From Ricordea florida (taxonomy: Eukaryota > Cnidaria > Anthozoa > Corallimorpharia > Ricordeidae): a stretch of 64,000 nucleotides of DNA. Both the position numbers and the translations under genes were made by a program. Below are positions 9,702 through 22,562 of the stretch, in pieces. The stretch lies in the NCBI GenBank assembly GCA_949710005.1, contig OX453282.1:9055465-9119464 (forward strand), given 5' to 3'. The stretch's first letter is position 1. Each line of letters opens with the position of its first letter. The notes under the pieces were generated by a model. The model saw nothing but the letters and a program-made list of their open reading frames with translations, was not told the origin of the DNA and made no database searches.

Positions 9702-9935
9702 ATTTCAATCAAGGCTTTTGCAATAATCCGATATTATCGGTACCTTACTGCAAAGTTCATCAACATTACTACTAAGTTTGTCAACGGACGAAATTAATTC
9801 ATTTTCAGCAAACTCTATTGCACTCTTCTAGCGGTGGCATATGTAAACACTTTAAAATAGCCCGCGAAGGGACGCCAACATGGCGGATGTCCAAATATGG
9901 AAACGTTTCTGACGTCACGTGCAAACCAAGAATAT

Positions 9936-9962
9936 ATAAATATATATATATATATATATAAA

Positions 9963-9990
<28 letters not shown>
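9936..9990. repeat. (TA)n microsatellite
   Basis: Two TA runs are separated by an AAA interruption. The long Tyr/Ile open frames across it are low-complexity artefacts. Confidence 0.9.
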
Positions 9991-9993
<3 letters not shown>

Positions 9994-11273
9994 CTCTCTG
10001 CTCGATTTACTCGGGCTTGCGAGCCACGTGGTCTGACCGAAGGCGACACGATTAGTAATCTCGCTTCGCGAGGAATTATTTTTTTTGTAAACCATCTACG
10101 CCTAAGAAACTGCATTCATTGCATTCGAAGTCTGTTACACTTCACAACGAAAAAAACGATAAAATTATATTAGCAATAGAATTAAGTTTCTATCCTAGTC
10201 CAATTTCAACCTAAATTTTATAATTACTTTCAATTTACAAAAATCCGCTATATAAATCAAAACCAAAGCATATTAATTTTCATCAAAAGACATACGTATG
10301 CTAAACAAGAATGAACTTGAACGAACGAATCCACTAATTACCGAGCACGACCAACCGCAAGCCCAACTCAGCAGAAAGACAATCAAGGTCGTCCAAGAAG
10401 ATGAATTTCATAACTTACAATCAATTCCAGACAGCACCAGCTGACAGCCATACAATTACTAAACGAGGAGAAAGAACGAAGAAACTACTATGGAATGGAT
10501 ACTCCAAAACCGGACTTTCCTGGGTAATCTTCAAATTTCTATCATAACGAGCATAAAGCTTCAATTAAGCAAGATCAGATTTATATCAACGATATCCAAC
10601 CACAAACACGTGCATAAACAAATATGGTGTTATCCCAAGTCAGTGACATTCACGAATCCGATTTGCTACCACTAACGATAACACTTACCTAATCAGAATT
10701 TGCAACTCATACTAACGATCCCCCCTCTTAACAAATTTTCGCATTATTCCAGTATTAAACCCTTTTCAGCCTTTGCATTGAAATTCTTAATCTGTGAATA
10801 TTTACTCTCACCAAGACGCCATTTTGTTTTTCTTGACAAAGAGGGAACCTGGATCGTCGTTGTCATGGTAACCGCTACAATCACGCCATTCTAGTGTAAG
10901 CACTTCAAGACTTGTTTGATACACCTGTAAGTTACGACTCTCAAATTACAAAAGGTTTTCTCTTACGTAACATTCATCTACTATTTACTCGGGCTTCCGT
11001 AGGAAAGCACGAGTCTTAAAATACCCTAGGTTCTTTTTTTGGTCGCCCAAAGGGGGGTCATGGTCCCAGGCGTTCCTTGCGTGGACTGCGGAAACTGGCG
11101 ATGAGAAGGCGAATTCATGTGCTCACTTTTCGTAAACAACATGATTTACAGAATGGCCGTTGTTTGTGAAGACCGTTTTGCAAAAATACAAAATGATGTC
11201 TAGCGTTGTCGGAATGGGCTGTCGATCCGCGAATGCTTTAGCTTGAAGGCTAGACAAACGTGCAGAGTTCATA

Positions 11274-11452
11274 GTAGTTTTACTAGATAACAAATGAGCC
11301 ATGCATATTTTAGTTGTATAAAAAATATAAAATAAAATAAAGAATAAAGTGTAAAAGCATTGTGACTTCTTCAAAAACTAGCTTCGCGAGGTTTTTGCGG
11401 GAGTCGTATTTCTAGTTTTACTAGATAACAAGTGAGCCATGCATATTTTAGT
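11274..11452. repeat. Direct repeat pair (~42 bp)
   Basis: A segment containing TTTTACTAGATAACAA and CATGCATATTTTAGTTG occurs at about 11276-11317 and again at about 11415-11454. Between them is the sequence that recurs inverted at 22562-22650. Confidence 0.7.
11330..11416 (+). repeat. Dispersed repeat, inverted partner of 22562-22650
   Basis: The segment AGCTTCGCGAGGTTTTTGCG and its flank read as the reverse complement of 22562-22650, including the AT-rich continuation. It is probably the end of a non-autonomous element. Confidence 0.6.
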
Positions 11453-12406
11453 TGCTAAAACTGTGATAGCCGATTGACGCTGAGACGAACACATCACTTG
11501 CTGAAAAATTCAGGAATGTTCGTGGACACAACTTTGAAGCTGGCACCAACAACAGCGAATTGGACAAGGATACTAACAGAGCAACTTGAATAGTAGGGTT
11601 AAATCTGATCTAAGCTTAGTTCTTCCGTTAAATATCCTGTTTCTGCAGGAGTCATGGGCTCCTGGTTTCTGTTAATGGTTTTTATTGGGTTCAATACTTG
11701 TAAAGCGATCTAAATGTTGGTTTGCTCTTTGCCCGGAATTGGATGTGCTTGATAGAATAAAGACATAGTGAATACTCTTGACGACTGCGATCTGCTAGAA
11801 AGAGTTGTCAGTATGACTAATGTACATTAACATAATGATGTTACAATGTCAATAAAACAGACCTGCCAACTCTCACGGTTCTGCCGTGAGTCTCACGATT
11901 TTTTGTCATTTCTCACGGTCTCACGACAAGGCTCCCAGTCTCATTTCAAAATGAAATAAATTAAGTTGTTGAATAAGAATGGAATATTTACGAGGAATGC
12001 TAGTGCCATAAAGTGATAAACTAATAAAGTAAACACTGTACTTACTACTATTTTGTACCGAGCTATGATTTTTGCTTGTGTTCAATAACTGATCGCTTTT
12101 CTCGACGTCTGTCCGCCATATAGAGCGTTTTCACATGACGTCACAGCAGCCATATTGGTGTTCCAAAACAACAAAACGGCGGCCATGTTGGTGTTCCAAA
12201 CTAATCCACTGGGAGTTGAGCTCCTTTCTTATGTAAAAACTTCCTTCTGTTCCAAAAAATGTGCATGGCTGCTGGCCACGTGAGTGAAAACGCTCTATAC
12301 AAAAGGGAGTTCCCAGGCGTCTCCTAGATTGGACCTCGAATCCATGCTCAGTTTCCCAATAGTCTTTGTAAGTTCAGCGAGGGAAAACGATCACAATCGT
12401 ATCAAC

Positions 12407-14545
12407 ATGGCGAAAATGGGTGGTGATTGTTCAATAGAAGATTCGAATTCTGACGGTGAAACGGAAGAACCAGCTGAAAATATTGGCCGAAAATATGATG
12501 GAGCAGCGAAATATCGGGTAAAGTACAACCCCTCTTGGGCCAAAGAATACCCTATTAAGCAGCTGATAATGACCTATATAGCTTCTTCTGTATACCATGT
12601 CGTAAGTCTGTTAGCTGCCACCATCAAGGACTCCGTGATGTAAAAGTGCGCTGTGAGCGAGACACACACAGGAGAAGAGTTGAAGATGAGAAAAAGAGTC
12701 ATTATATACGAAGATTCCTTTCAAAACCTGGGAATTCAGGAAGCAATGTTATTAAAGCTGAGGTTATGACAACTAACTTCTTAGTACAACACATCCTGCC
12801 CATTGCAACAGCGGATCATTTGGGCCTTTTGTTCAAGGAAATATTTCCTGATAGTAACATTGCAACAGCCTATGCCTAAGGACGCACAAAAACTTAATCA
12901 GCAATATTAAACGTTGCCCTGGGTCCCCACTGCCACAATTATTTAGTGGATCATTGCAAAAGCCATCCCTTCAGTGTGATGGTTCAAATGACACAGGACT
13001 GAACAAGATGAACCCTCTAACTATCCGTATATTTGATATAAATAGATCAAAAACGGTCACAAGTCATTTTTATGATATGTGTGTTACCAGTGGGGTTGAT
13101 GGCGGAAAAGCTGCAACCATTTTTGATGTTATAGATCAAAAATTCACAAAAGATATAATGCCGTGGCTGAATGCTGTTAGCCTAAGTGGGGACAATACCA
13201 ATGCTATGATTGGATGCAACAATTCGATTGCATCACGCTGTAAGACAAAAAACACATTGCATTTTTATTTCTGGATGTCCATGTCACTTGGCTCATCTTG
13301 CTGCAACTGCAGCGAATGATTCTTTCACAGAGGTTAATGATGTTAATGTCGAGGATGTGCTTATCGACCTATATTATTGGTTTGATAAGAGTTCCAAACG
13401 CAAAGGAAAGCTTGCAGAGTACTTTGAATTTTGTGACCAAGAGTATCAGCAAGTGTTAAAGCATGTCACCTGCCGTTGGCGTTCTTTGGAACGCTGCATT
13501 GAAAGAGCACTTAAGAAATTTCCAAGTCTGAAGTCTTACTTTCCGAGTGAAGGTTTTCCAGATGCAAGGTTTAAGAGGCTTAAGAATGCATTTTCGAATC
13601 CCCTCCTGGAACCTGTCCTTCTGTTCCATAATGCATCAATTCAGCTGTTCACACAGTTCAACAAACTACTGCAAAGAAGTGAGCCAACAGTCCATATTCT
13701 TCAAAGTTCTATGTTGACCCCGGCCAAAAAGATTGCAAACTGCCTTGTGACGCCCGAAGTCCTTGTGCGTGCTAAAGCTACAGATGTAGATCTAAATGAT
13801 GAGAAAACGTTTATTGAACATCAGAAAGTTTATCTTGGTGGAACTACAAAGCCCACGCTCAACAAGCTCTTAAATGAAGGTGAAATAACAGAAGCAAAGT
13901 ACAACAAATTCTTCTACGCTGCCCACTTTTATTTTAAAAGCTCACTTGCATTTATTCTGGGGAAATTTCAATTGAGGGAAGAATTGATTCAAATCGCAGT
14001 TTGGATAAACATACCCCGGCGCATTGAAGCAGAATGGCAATATGTGGAGTAATTCTATGACAGGTTTGACGCAATATTTCATGATATTCCAGTAGATGCT
14101 CTCTTTGAAGAATTTTGTGACTACCGATCACTTACTGATAGTGACATTGGTGGGGATGTTTGGGTAGGCAGCAAAAGGGGTTGATACAATTGAAGGTGGT
14201 ACTGAAGTATTTCATTATCGTGTTGACATTCTTTGGTGGTACATTGGACACATGAAACAGCCTGGTTCCTCAGCAAAGGGATTCCAGCACCTGACCAGAA
14301 TTGCAGAAGCAGTCCTTGTGATCCCACAAAGTAATGCAGAGGAAGAGCACCTTTTCAGCATTGTTCGTAAAAACAAAACTGACAGTCGTTGCTGTTTAGG
14401 CCTTGATGGCACCTTGTCTAGCATTTTGGCCATGAAGTTGGCTTATCCAGAAGAACTGACACCTTGCTATAAGTTTCGTCCTAGTGATGACCTATTAGAA
14501 TCATCAAAGAAAGCTGCATCTTCTTACAACAGGGAACACAAATAA
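12407..14545 (+). pseudogene. hAT transposase, multiply broken
   Basis: Pieces in changing frames (12407-12643, 12646-12879, 12890-13260, 13240-14052, 14252-14545) together cover a hAT-type transposase. Seen are a basic N-terminal region that could include a BED-like zinc finger, a core segment around GPHCHNYLVDHC and SLSGDNTNAM, the CPCHLAHLAA helix near 13285, a long helical region, and the C-terminal dimerisation block SNAEEEHLFSIVRKNKTD near 14330. At least four frameshifts or stops separate them, so no enzyme can be made. Confidence 0.8.
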
Positions 14546-14690
14546 TTTGTGCTCCCTGTTCCCTGTTGTAAGAAGATGCAGCTTGATGTGATGATTCCAA
14601 TTTGCAATAGGTCATCACTAGAATGAAACTTATAGCAAGGTGTCAGTTCTTCTGACAGTAATTTGTGTTCCCTGTTGTAAGAAGATGCAG
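14453..14690. repeat. Inverted duplication of the hAT ORF end
   Basis: The coding end at 14453-14545 is followed by its own inverted copy at about 14555-14655 (GCTGCATCTTCTTAC reads back as GTAAGAAGATGCAGC). A third partial copy lies at 14660-14690. The arms would form a long hairpin. Confidence 0.8.
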
Positions 14691-14853
14691 CTTTGAAATA
14701 AAACATGGTAACATTTAAATAAACTGTTATCGCTTCCCTCTATTGAAAAGGGGTTTGATTGGGAAAAAATACAATCTCACTATTTTTTGAAGAATCTCCA
14801 GATTTTTTTTCATGAGTCTCCAGATTTCCCTTTACCGGAGGTTGGCAGGTCTG

Positions 14854-16099
14854 CAGTTGACAGAAGCCATCAACAACATCGGGGAAAAAACAGAACCCTC
14901 AGTGGCAATCAGCATTGTGAAACATCAACACCAAAGAGACATTTGGACATTGGACAAACACTTAACGAGTGCACTCGCAGAAAAAAACCAGTAATTAAGC
15001 AATAAATTGACGAGATTTGGTGATGCAACAGACGTAATTGTTGTTAAGATCAAAACAAGGACTTGAAAAAAAGACTTGCTTGTTAACCGATTAATTGACG
15101 AAAATTCGACGCAATAGATATAATTGTTAGGATCAAAACAAGAACTCGAAAAAGTAAGAACTTGTTAGACAATTAGTTGACGCAATACCGAAGCAATAGT
15201 TGTAATAATATGTAATGATATGTAAGGTATTAATATCCCTATGAGAGACTAGGATGTTCATATCATCGGCATACATCCCTAAATGAATTAGTCCTGACAT
15301 AAACTGAGCATGATTTACGTAAATAAGAAATAGTACCGCTTGGTTCGATATGCTTTGAGGTTCTGAACATGGTATATATCTATAGGGAAATTATTCAGAG
15401 CTTGTTCGCCAGGATCCGATTCAGCTTTTGGTAAGCGTCTTGGTTGACTTGGCGCTTTAACAATGCCGCAGGCGGTCTTTGAACTGGTACCCCGGCGGGT
15501 GGACGCTTTTTCCGTAGTAGTTGTCGGATCTAATCCCCTTCTTTATCCACCACGACCTTTGCAGCTTTCTCGGTCGTCGTTTTTGCAGCCTTGACGGCCT
15601 CCTGCTTTACGGCCATCTTCCAATGGTCCTAATGCTGTCTTGGACCACGCCCGACCCACACGTTCGTCATGGAACTTTGCCCACCCGCCTGGATGGTTCA
15701 TTCTATACGACATCGCTGTATATATACATCTGGAGAAAATTTACTCCTTCTCCTCGATCAACATTGCTCAACGCCAAAGGGATCCCGTTGAGGTCCAAGG
15801 TTGGTTTCGCCCATTAGAGACCCGAATCCTTATAGAGTTGATCAAGCTTTTCATCACAGGGTGCCACTCGAGACGATAGGGTTCTTTTGTGAAGGCGTAA
15901 CTAACAGAGAGGCCTGACGTGGAGAAGGCAAACAAGACATCGTTGTGTATATCATTCGCCTGCCGCGAGATCAAGTCGCAGTGAATGAAAATCTAGTCAA
16001 TCTCTCTTGTGATACCAGGGGTTTTGTCTCCAGAGAAACTCTTCGCTCCCCTCAACGCCTTCTTCTTGTATCCAATCAAGTCGGGCAACTCTCCTTGGG
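14854..16099. other. No intact gene; imperfect tandem repeat at 15005-15200
   Basis: Two to three imperfect units of about 90 bp (each with GATCAAAACAAG and AATTGTT) occur at 15005-15200. The remainder to 16099 may include the decayed 5' part of the Penelope-like element that follows, but I could not read it reliably. Confidence 0.45.
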
Positions 16100-17114
16100 T
16101 GAGAAATAAGGACGTAACGACGTCGACAATTTCCTGGATCACCTCAACCAACAGCACCCGTCCATCCGCTTCACCATGGAAACTGAGAACGACAACAAGA
16201 TTTCTTTCGTGGATTCACTAGTGACTAGGGAACCGGAAGGCAGACTCCACACCATCGTCTACAGGAAGCCCACGCACACCGACCAGTACCTAGCGTATGA
16301 TTAACACTATCCACAATCAGTAAAACGCGGTATTGTTAAGTGCCTAAACGACCGGGCAAAACGTATCATCACTAAACCATCGGGAACAGCACAGGAGAAG
16401 AAACATCTATCGACAGTTCTGGTCGCTAACGGTTATACCCTTTCTTTCTTGCAGAAAGTTACCAAAACTAACAATGCAGCACCGAGAAAAGCAAACACGA
16501 CAGATTTTAAGTCTACCGCGGTGCTGCCCTACATCAAAGGAGTCTCAGAGACCCTCCGCCGCAACCTACAACAACAAGGCATACGCGCCGTTTTCAAGTC
16601 TGACACGACACTAAGATCCCGACTAGTCAGATCAAAAGATACCGCTGACCCCAGCAAGCAAGACGGCGTAGTCTACAAAATACCATGCGAATGCGGAAAA
16701 GTCTATATCGGAGAAACGGGACGACCTATGCAAGAAAGAATAAAAGAACATGACAGAGACATCTGCCTCGCTCGAACTCAAAACGTTTCAGAACACGCCA
16801 ATGAAACCGGACACAAGCGGCTTTGGAATGAAGTCAAGTTTATTGATCGTGATAACCACTGGTACACGAGGAAGGTGAAAGAAGTAATTCACATAAGACT
16901 AAACCCTTATAACATCAACAGGGCTAATGGAATTGAAATTCCAGAAGCGTGGATGCCGACGATCAAGAAACACATCAACAAACACGCGGCAAGCCAGCGG
17001 ACCCCTGAGGAAGACACACCAAGTAGGAACAATAGCAGGATTGAAATGCACCAATCAGAGCAGACCATGCAGCTACATAATGGTGAGCCGAAATCAGTCG
17101 ACCCCATCGCCTGA
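16100..17114 (+). pseudogene. Penelope-like element: RT end plus GIY-YIG endonuclease
   Basis: The frame from about 16100 encodes the C-terminal part of a Penelope-type reverse transcriptase (FLDHLNQQHPSIRFTME, then SFVDSLVTR and YRKPTHTDQYL). It is interrupted by a TAA near 16301 and continues through 16449-17114. The second half holds the GIY-YIG endonuclease (VVYKIPCECGKVYIGETGR, with Arg and Glu in RIKEHDRD, and Asn downstream). In PLEs the RT copies the element RNA at a nick made by this endonuclease. The N-terminal RT core is absent or unreadable. A GAAACGTC-containing tail typical of PLE 3' ends follows near 17135-17150. Confidence 0.75.
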
Positions 17115-17616
17115 AGAAGACTAGCAGTAAGCAGTAGAAACGTCGCGATCAACATCCAGTGACCACATCGTGTGACAAATGAACAATTTATATTATCATC
17201 ACATTTTCCACTATGAACAACAATCCTTTCCTTAACATAATCAAACAAGTTAATAAGGTAATTTGTACCACCGTAAGGCAAAAGAAGGGGGTGCTGACGT
17301 TTCGAGCGTTAGCCCTTCGTCAAAGCGAATTAGAGGATTATGGGGTATGTACAATTTATATAGAGAAGTTTGGAGCTATGCTATTGGTGGCGCCATATCA
17401 GCGTGTGAAAGAGAGTAAATTAGTTAAATAAATGAAAAATGATCGTTGAAAACGAGGAGATTAAGCAGAACCGAGTTGTTCTTTGTTCTAGGTTTTTACT
17501 GCGTTCCGTGTTACACTGATGAAAGGCCACAAATCGTCATGTTTTGAGAGGAATGGTTTGACAGATTAAATTGTCGCGCTACTGGTTTAGATGCATCTTT
17601 GTTATTTCTTTCGACG

Positions 17617-17889
17617 TCACGCAGATGTTCGCGAAAACGCCACAAATCTACTTCCTCTCCTGCCGATGTATATCTTCTTGAATAAGGTGCATTTTATGCA
17701 ATAAATAACATTGGCGGAAATACATGTAAAGCGGTCTGTGGTTTTAATCGATCGCTTAGGTACTGTTACTTTGTCTAAGCAGTGAATGAAAGGACAAATG
17801 TTGCATCTTTTGCGTGTGTATTTAAAGGTGCCTTGTATCAACTTAATATCATCTGGGCGCCATCTTGAAATATAAATGACTGACGTCAT
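17617..17889 (-). pseudogene. Penelope-like GIY-YIG fragment in the GFP copy A block
   Basis: The minus strand encodes the Cys-rich linker and GIY-YIG start of a PLE protein (CNICPFI, RFTCISANVIYCIKCTLFKKIYIG) and then shifts frame. The same fragment, with the same flanks, lies at 38387-38817 next to GFP copy D. It was therefore present before the block containing these two GFP copies was duplicated. Confidence 0.75.
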
Positions 17890-18492
17890 TATGGGAAATT
17901 CGGATCAATTTAAGTATTTGATTAACTGTGCACCTTTGCGTTTTTGCGTTTTCACTCGAGCGATCGCACTTTGTCAGAAGAGGCCAAAACTGGTCTGTAT
18001 GAGTAGTTTTATCTCATTCTTATTCCGTACCTCAAGAGTGAGAAAACGGAAAAAAATGTAACAATTGCACTCTTGATTACATAAACCAGCAACTCGCCCT
18101 TCAGTTGACCAGTTACTTATAATGACAAAACTCCACAAAACGTAAATTATTCTCGATTTCGACAACAAGGCTAATTCTCAAAAACTTTTTATGCATGATC
18201 TAGAACAGCTTCAAACCTCTGTATACTCTTCTTGAAATTCAAAAACAATGTAGGATTCGTTTCTCAAGCTTACACGAAATAGCTTTGAAACAACGGTAAA
18301 CAAATTATTGAATTGATAGTGTCAAAAGTTAGAGGCGTCATTCGAAGGTTTTTTTTTCTACAACTCAGTAAATCAAATCTAAAAATGAAGAAATGAAGCT
18401 GTCTAGATCTAGTTTCAATAGCAAATCCTGAACCAAGAATTCAAAAACGCCATTCGATTAAATGCCTTGCTGCCTTCCTAGGTTGCTTGGCT

Positions 18493-21400
18493 TTACGCCT
18501 TTCCTTCGAAGTCTTTCTCCAGCGGAGAGTAGTGGGCTTTAGCGTCTTCGTGCAGTTCAACCACGTTGCAATCAGGGTCTTCTTTACGCACTATCTTAAT
18601 GCAGTGGTCCACAAAATGGTAATCGGGCAGGTTCAAATCCTTGTCGAGTCTAAAAGAGAATTCAACAGACTGCATCAGTGACACTTTGTTGTGTGCATAG
18701 GCATCTTGAAACGCTTGAAATTTTTGTTAAAAAACATAAGGGCCCGCGACTACAAACTCGACAGACTCAGTATTTCACCAGCTTTGTCTAATTTCAGAAT
18801 GGCTTTGCACAGCCTTAAGATAACTGGTTAACTAAAGTGAGAACGAAATTAAAAGATAGATTACTCAAGTGCTCGTGGGTTTAAGTGAGTCACGCTCCTC
18901 CAACAAAAATCACCACCAAGAAAACTTGCCTTTAAAGTCAAGACCAGAGTCACTGAGTCAAGGACAGGAAAAAAAGAAAATAAACAACCAAGGGACCGTT
19001 CACTTTTTAAGGGATGGGGGGGGGGGGGGGGGGCTGGAGGGGTTTGGGGGAGTGTCAGTGGGAAATTGAGTAACCCCCCTCAGCTTGCCAATTTTCTCTC
19101 ATGACCCCCCCTCAAAAGGGTTGGGATGACCCCCCCTTGGCCACCTAGAAAAGATGTTTATATTTCGTGAATAAAGCAAGAGAATTTCTCTTCAATTTAT
19201 TTAAACTTCATACCACTTTTTTTCGCTTGACCCTCCTTTTTCTTCATTTTTTTTGGGGTGGCCCCCCCTTTGAAGCCATTTTTTTCGCGTGGCCCCCCCT
19301 CAAATCCCACCAGCCCCCCCCCCCCCCCCCATCCCTTAAAAAATAAATGGTCCCCAAGTTCTGTCTAAGATTAAAAAGCTGCAGCTGCTTATAAATGTTA
19401 AATAGATGTAAGGTAAAAGTTCATCCTTTGATGATAAACGCGAGCTTTTTGTCCACCACGGCTATGCAGTTTCCTTTGCCCATTTGTGCCCCATGCCACA
19501 TCATGTTAAGAGGTCCCATAGGACGTAATTTAATGATCTGAGAATTCTTTTTAGCTTCTATCCATTTTTATAGATCGAATTTCCAGCGGTCACTATCCTT
19601 ACCAAACGTTATGGGAGTTTGAAATCCGAACGTTAACATTTTTTTTCCTTTAGGATCTTGTTAACTACCATGAAATCTTCAAAAATGGCCGCCCGTGAAT
19701 CCAGAAACCGAAAAGACAATACTGATTGCTTTTAGATGGCGCCCACTTAAAATAATTGATTAAGTTGATTAAGATGAGTTATTGAGTTATCACGGTACAT
19801 AAGAACTTACTTATAAATAGTTTTCTGAAAGTCACATCGATAATGGCCGCCTCCTTCCAGCAACAGACACATGGCAATGTCACCCCTCAGCAATCCATCA
19901 CGTTTAAACAGTTGATGGCTCCCATTTTACTGTCCTTTTCTACATCACTGGACCGTAATGAGGAAAATTCGCTCCCATAAAGTGAATGTCATAATGGAAA
20001 GTGTCATGGTCCATACTGTTAAGACAGAAGTGAGAGCACACAGAGAAACTGAAAAGATCTTATCAAAAGGCATGGTTACCAGTTCAATTGAGTAAAAACC
20101 CCAGTTCACAAAAGAAGTGGACATATAAGCTCTGTTTTCATTTCTCTTCTGATGGTTCTACAAAACTAGGCACGAGGGTTTAAGTTAAAATCTGAATACT
20201 TCAATAAGTATGATTATTTACAGATCTGTTGGTTTGATCCTAACGTTTGCCGTGTTTTCTTTCATGATTGTGGAACGTTTCTCCACGGAGTATGTAAGGT
20301 AACATGTACAAATTATGTTATTTTATTGCTTTCTAATTTTTTTCTCTAAAGTAAAAATCATTGATTAATGTTGCCTCCGTCTTCATAAGTCATGGTTCTT
20401 TGCCAGGAATAACCGCCATCAGGACCAGAACAGATCTGCTTGAAAATATCTGGTATTTCCTTTGGGTAGTTCACAAATGCCCTGTTGCCATACTGGAATA
20501 TCGTTGTCAGGATATCATAAGAGAAAGGCAGAGGCCCGCCTTTCTTCACAGTAAGTTTTAAATCCTGTGATCCTCTACAAAGAAACAAACGAGAAGTTCA
20601 CCAAGAAAACCCAAGGCTCAGACGCAATGCAGAGCGTTCTGAAAGCAATGACGCTATAAATAGACTTGGCTTAATTCATTCTTTGATTGTGTCTCTTCTG
20701 ATCTAGTAGCTGCAGCACGCTTTCGCTTCCTTATGAAATCAGAGATATCCTGTTGTTTCAAAAATTTGTCTTACTTCAACATCAAGAGGTTACTATTTTT
20801 ATTTATCGCCAACATACATATGGAGGGTTAAGAACAACAGGCGTGTCCTTCAGTGGTATGTAACTCGAGAAAATTCCAAAATTAACTGAACAGCCTAATT
20901 CCCGTTGTTCACCTGTCCTTAAAATCAGATTTTGGAGACTTCAAATCGTCATACTCATAAATTAAAAGGAAACAAGCATGTTAGCTGTTATGTTTCATTA
21001 AATAGAGGAAATATTTAAAGCCAAAGAGGAATACAAAGAAACTGTTTTTTATCGCAAAATCAAGATACCCACGTTATGGTTTTACTTATTTTTCGTTAAC
21101 GAACCTAGCGCAAAGAAATGAAACGATTCCCGTAAAAAAACTTACGATCTCAGATCAATGTTCGATAATTTGCAGTTCAACTCGCAACATCAAGTATTGC
21201 ATGGAGGTTTCTTGTAGTTGAAGCACTTTTCAAAGAAATCAGCACTGCTTACAAACTGAAAACAATTGTTAAACATTTTCAAACTTTACTTACTCGTAAG
21301 GCTTGCCTTTTCCGTCTCCAGTGATCTCAAATGGGTACCCGTTCACAACGCCTACCAATGTAAGCTTGATATTCATTTCCTCTTTGAGTGCACTCCGTAA

Positions 21401-21501
21401 ATTTAAAATTGGGTGAAAGCGGGTTAAACTCGAATTACTTTAAGGCATTAAGACAAGAGCTACATGTAGTGAAAAATAGCAACTTTCTCTAGACTTACCA
21501 T
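18493..21501 (-). pseudogene. GFP-like protein gene, copy A (pseudogene)
   Basis: All five exons are recognisable: ATG 21499-21501; 21294-21394; about 20380-20574; 19811-20015; 18493-18649. The chromophore reads Gln-Tyr-Gly (IFQYGNRAF). Four lesions are visible. The exon 2 acceptor reads CGG instead of CAG. About 33 bases spanning the end of exon 3 and its splice donor are deleted. A TAG replaces the conserved CAG in exon 4 (19940-19942), and an 8-base deletion near 19910 shifts the frame. Exon 5 is still open and keeps the C-terminal barrel residues. The closest relative in the window is copy D, in the same orientation. A TATA-like box lies at 21610-21620. Confidence 0.9.
18992..19354. mobile_element. 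GC-tract MITE in intron 4 of GFP copy A
   Basis: This is a 363-bp element with inverted ends (GGGACCGTTCA… and …AAATGGTCCC) followed inward by AAGGGATGGGG and long G/C tracts. It is flanked by the 3-bp duplication CAA (18989-18991 and 19355-19357). Copy D lacks it at the matching site. A 3-bp duplication suits a PIF/Harbinger-type element. Confidence 0.75.
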
Positions 21502-21609
21502 GCTGGTAGAAGTAAAGTAAAATGTTAACTTTTACAGCTGTTCTCGTGTTCCTGATCCTTCCTCTTAAAAATCACCGAGATGAATGGAGACTCATCTCTT
21601 AGGGCTGAG

Positions 21610-21648
21610 CCTTATATACATTTGTAGAATTCCACTCTGGCGCCAAGC
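21610..21648 (-). promoter_or_regulatory. Promoter block of GFP copy A
   Basis: A TATA-like box (TATATAAGG on the minus strand) is followed upstream by the block with palindromes GGCGCC and GGAATTC that is shared by all GFP copies with a 5' end in this window. Confidence 0.6.
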
Positions 21649-22296
21649 TGTTTGTCTTGAAATCACGCTCAGTTGGTCACAAAGAGAGGAATAAGGTTTA
21701 TTAATTTTTGTTCTTTTCTAGATTGAGGGTCTGCGCTTTTAAACTTAGACGAATGTATTGTTACGTAAAAGCGGCTACTTCAAATGATAGACTTCAGACC
21801 AAACAAATCTAATTTTAAATCTGAAACATCTAATGTTAATGATAAATCTAAATTCTACATTCGACATTAAAAGTTTAAATTGAATTGTGAGAAAGGATGA
21901 ACTGTGTATAAGTTTAATAGAAGCACAAAATGAAGTAAAGCAATCATCTTTGCTTTTGTTAACACGAAGACGATTTAATTACAACTTAATGACGTGATAG
22001 ATGCAATTATTGCGCTAAACACTCGCGTCTTGGTACAGAATTCCTAAAATGGTCACATTTACCCTTTGTTCTTGAGAGTATGACGATGAAACTCAGATAT
22101 ATGATGATGATGGGCTCCTGTTGCATGCTGGAAGGAGCTAATTCGAAGCTCCATACAGAGACAAAGCCAGAGACAAACCAAATCAAATTACGGCCAAAAG
22201 AAAATTATATGCGAATTCTATTAAGCGGCCATCTATTAAGCGACCACCCGCCGTTAAACGGCCATTTTCTGAAATCACGAATTATTATTCACTAAA

Positions 22297-22562
22297 ATGA
22301 TAATCATCGATACCACTATTCAACGGCCACCTTCATTAAGCGGCCGCAGCCACCTTTTTGTTATCGCAAGGTCATTATTTATTGCTTTTTTTATCTCTAT
22401 TAAGCGGCCAGTAAATTATCTTTTCAAGCGAAATAGTGACAAGAAGAAGACAGATATGTGGCTCGGAAAGCATGAAGACTGTATCTGTTTGAAAAAAAGA
22501 AACGTTGCCCCACTTGTTTACAAGAGGAGTCAAACATACACTGTACATTTATAAAACTAACT
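22297..22562 (+). repeat. Dispersed repeat, partner of 28926-29180
   Basis: A segment with several AAGCGGCC/AACGGCC motifs recurs in the same orientation at 28926-29180, including the Lys/Arg-coding tail. It lies between divergent GFP copies A and B. Confidence 0.75.

Larger units (their letters stand above)
9702..11857. other. Non-coding stretch with simple repeats
   Basis: No gene is supported. It holds a (TA)n tract and a duplicated 40-bp segment listed separately, and several copies of a TTCGCGAGG-containing sequence typical of dispersed repeats. Confidence 0.5.
11858..14853 (+). mobile_element. Degraded hAT DNA transposon
   Basis: The ends are inverted: CAGACCTGCCAAC at 11858-11870 and its reverse complement at 14841-14853. 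Broken transposase reading frames lie between. The CAG…CTG termini are typical of hAT elements. I could not find matching 8-bp target duplications, so one flank may be rearranged. Confidence 0.8.

Noticed and set aside
9805..10115. ORFs rich in Tyr-Ile across 9936-9990
   Set aside because: They are translations of a TA microsatellite.
12284..14052. Three or four separate small genes
   Set aside because: They are consecutive pieces of one broken hAT transposase between matching inverted ends.
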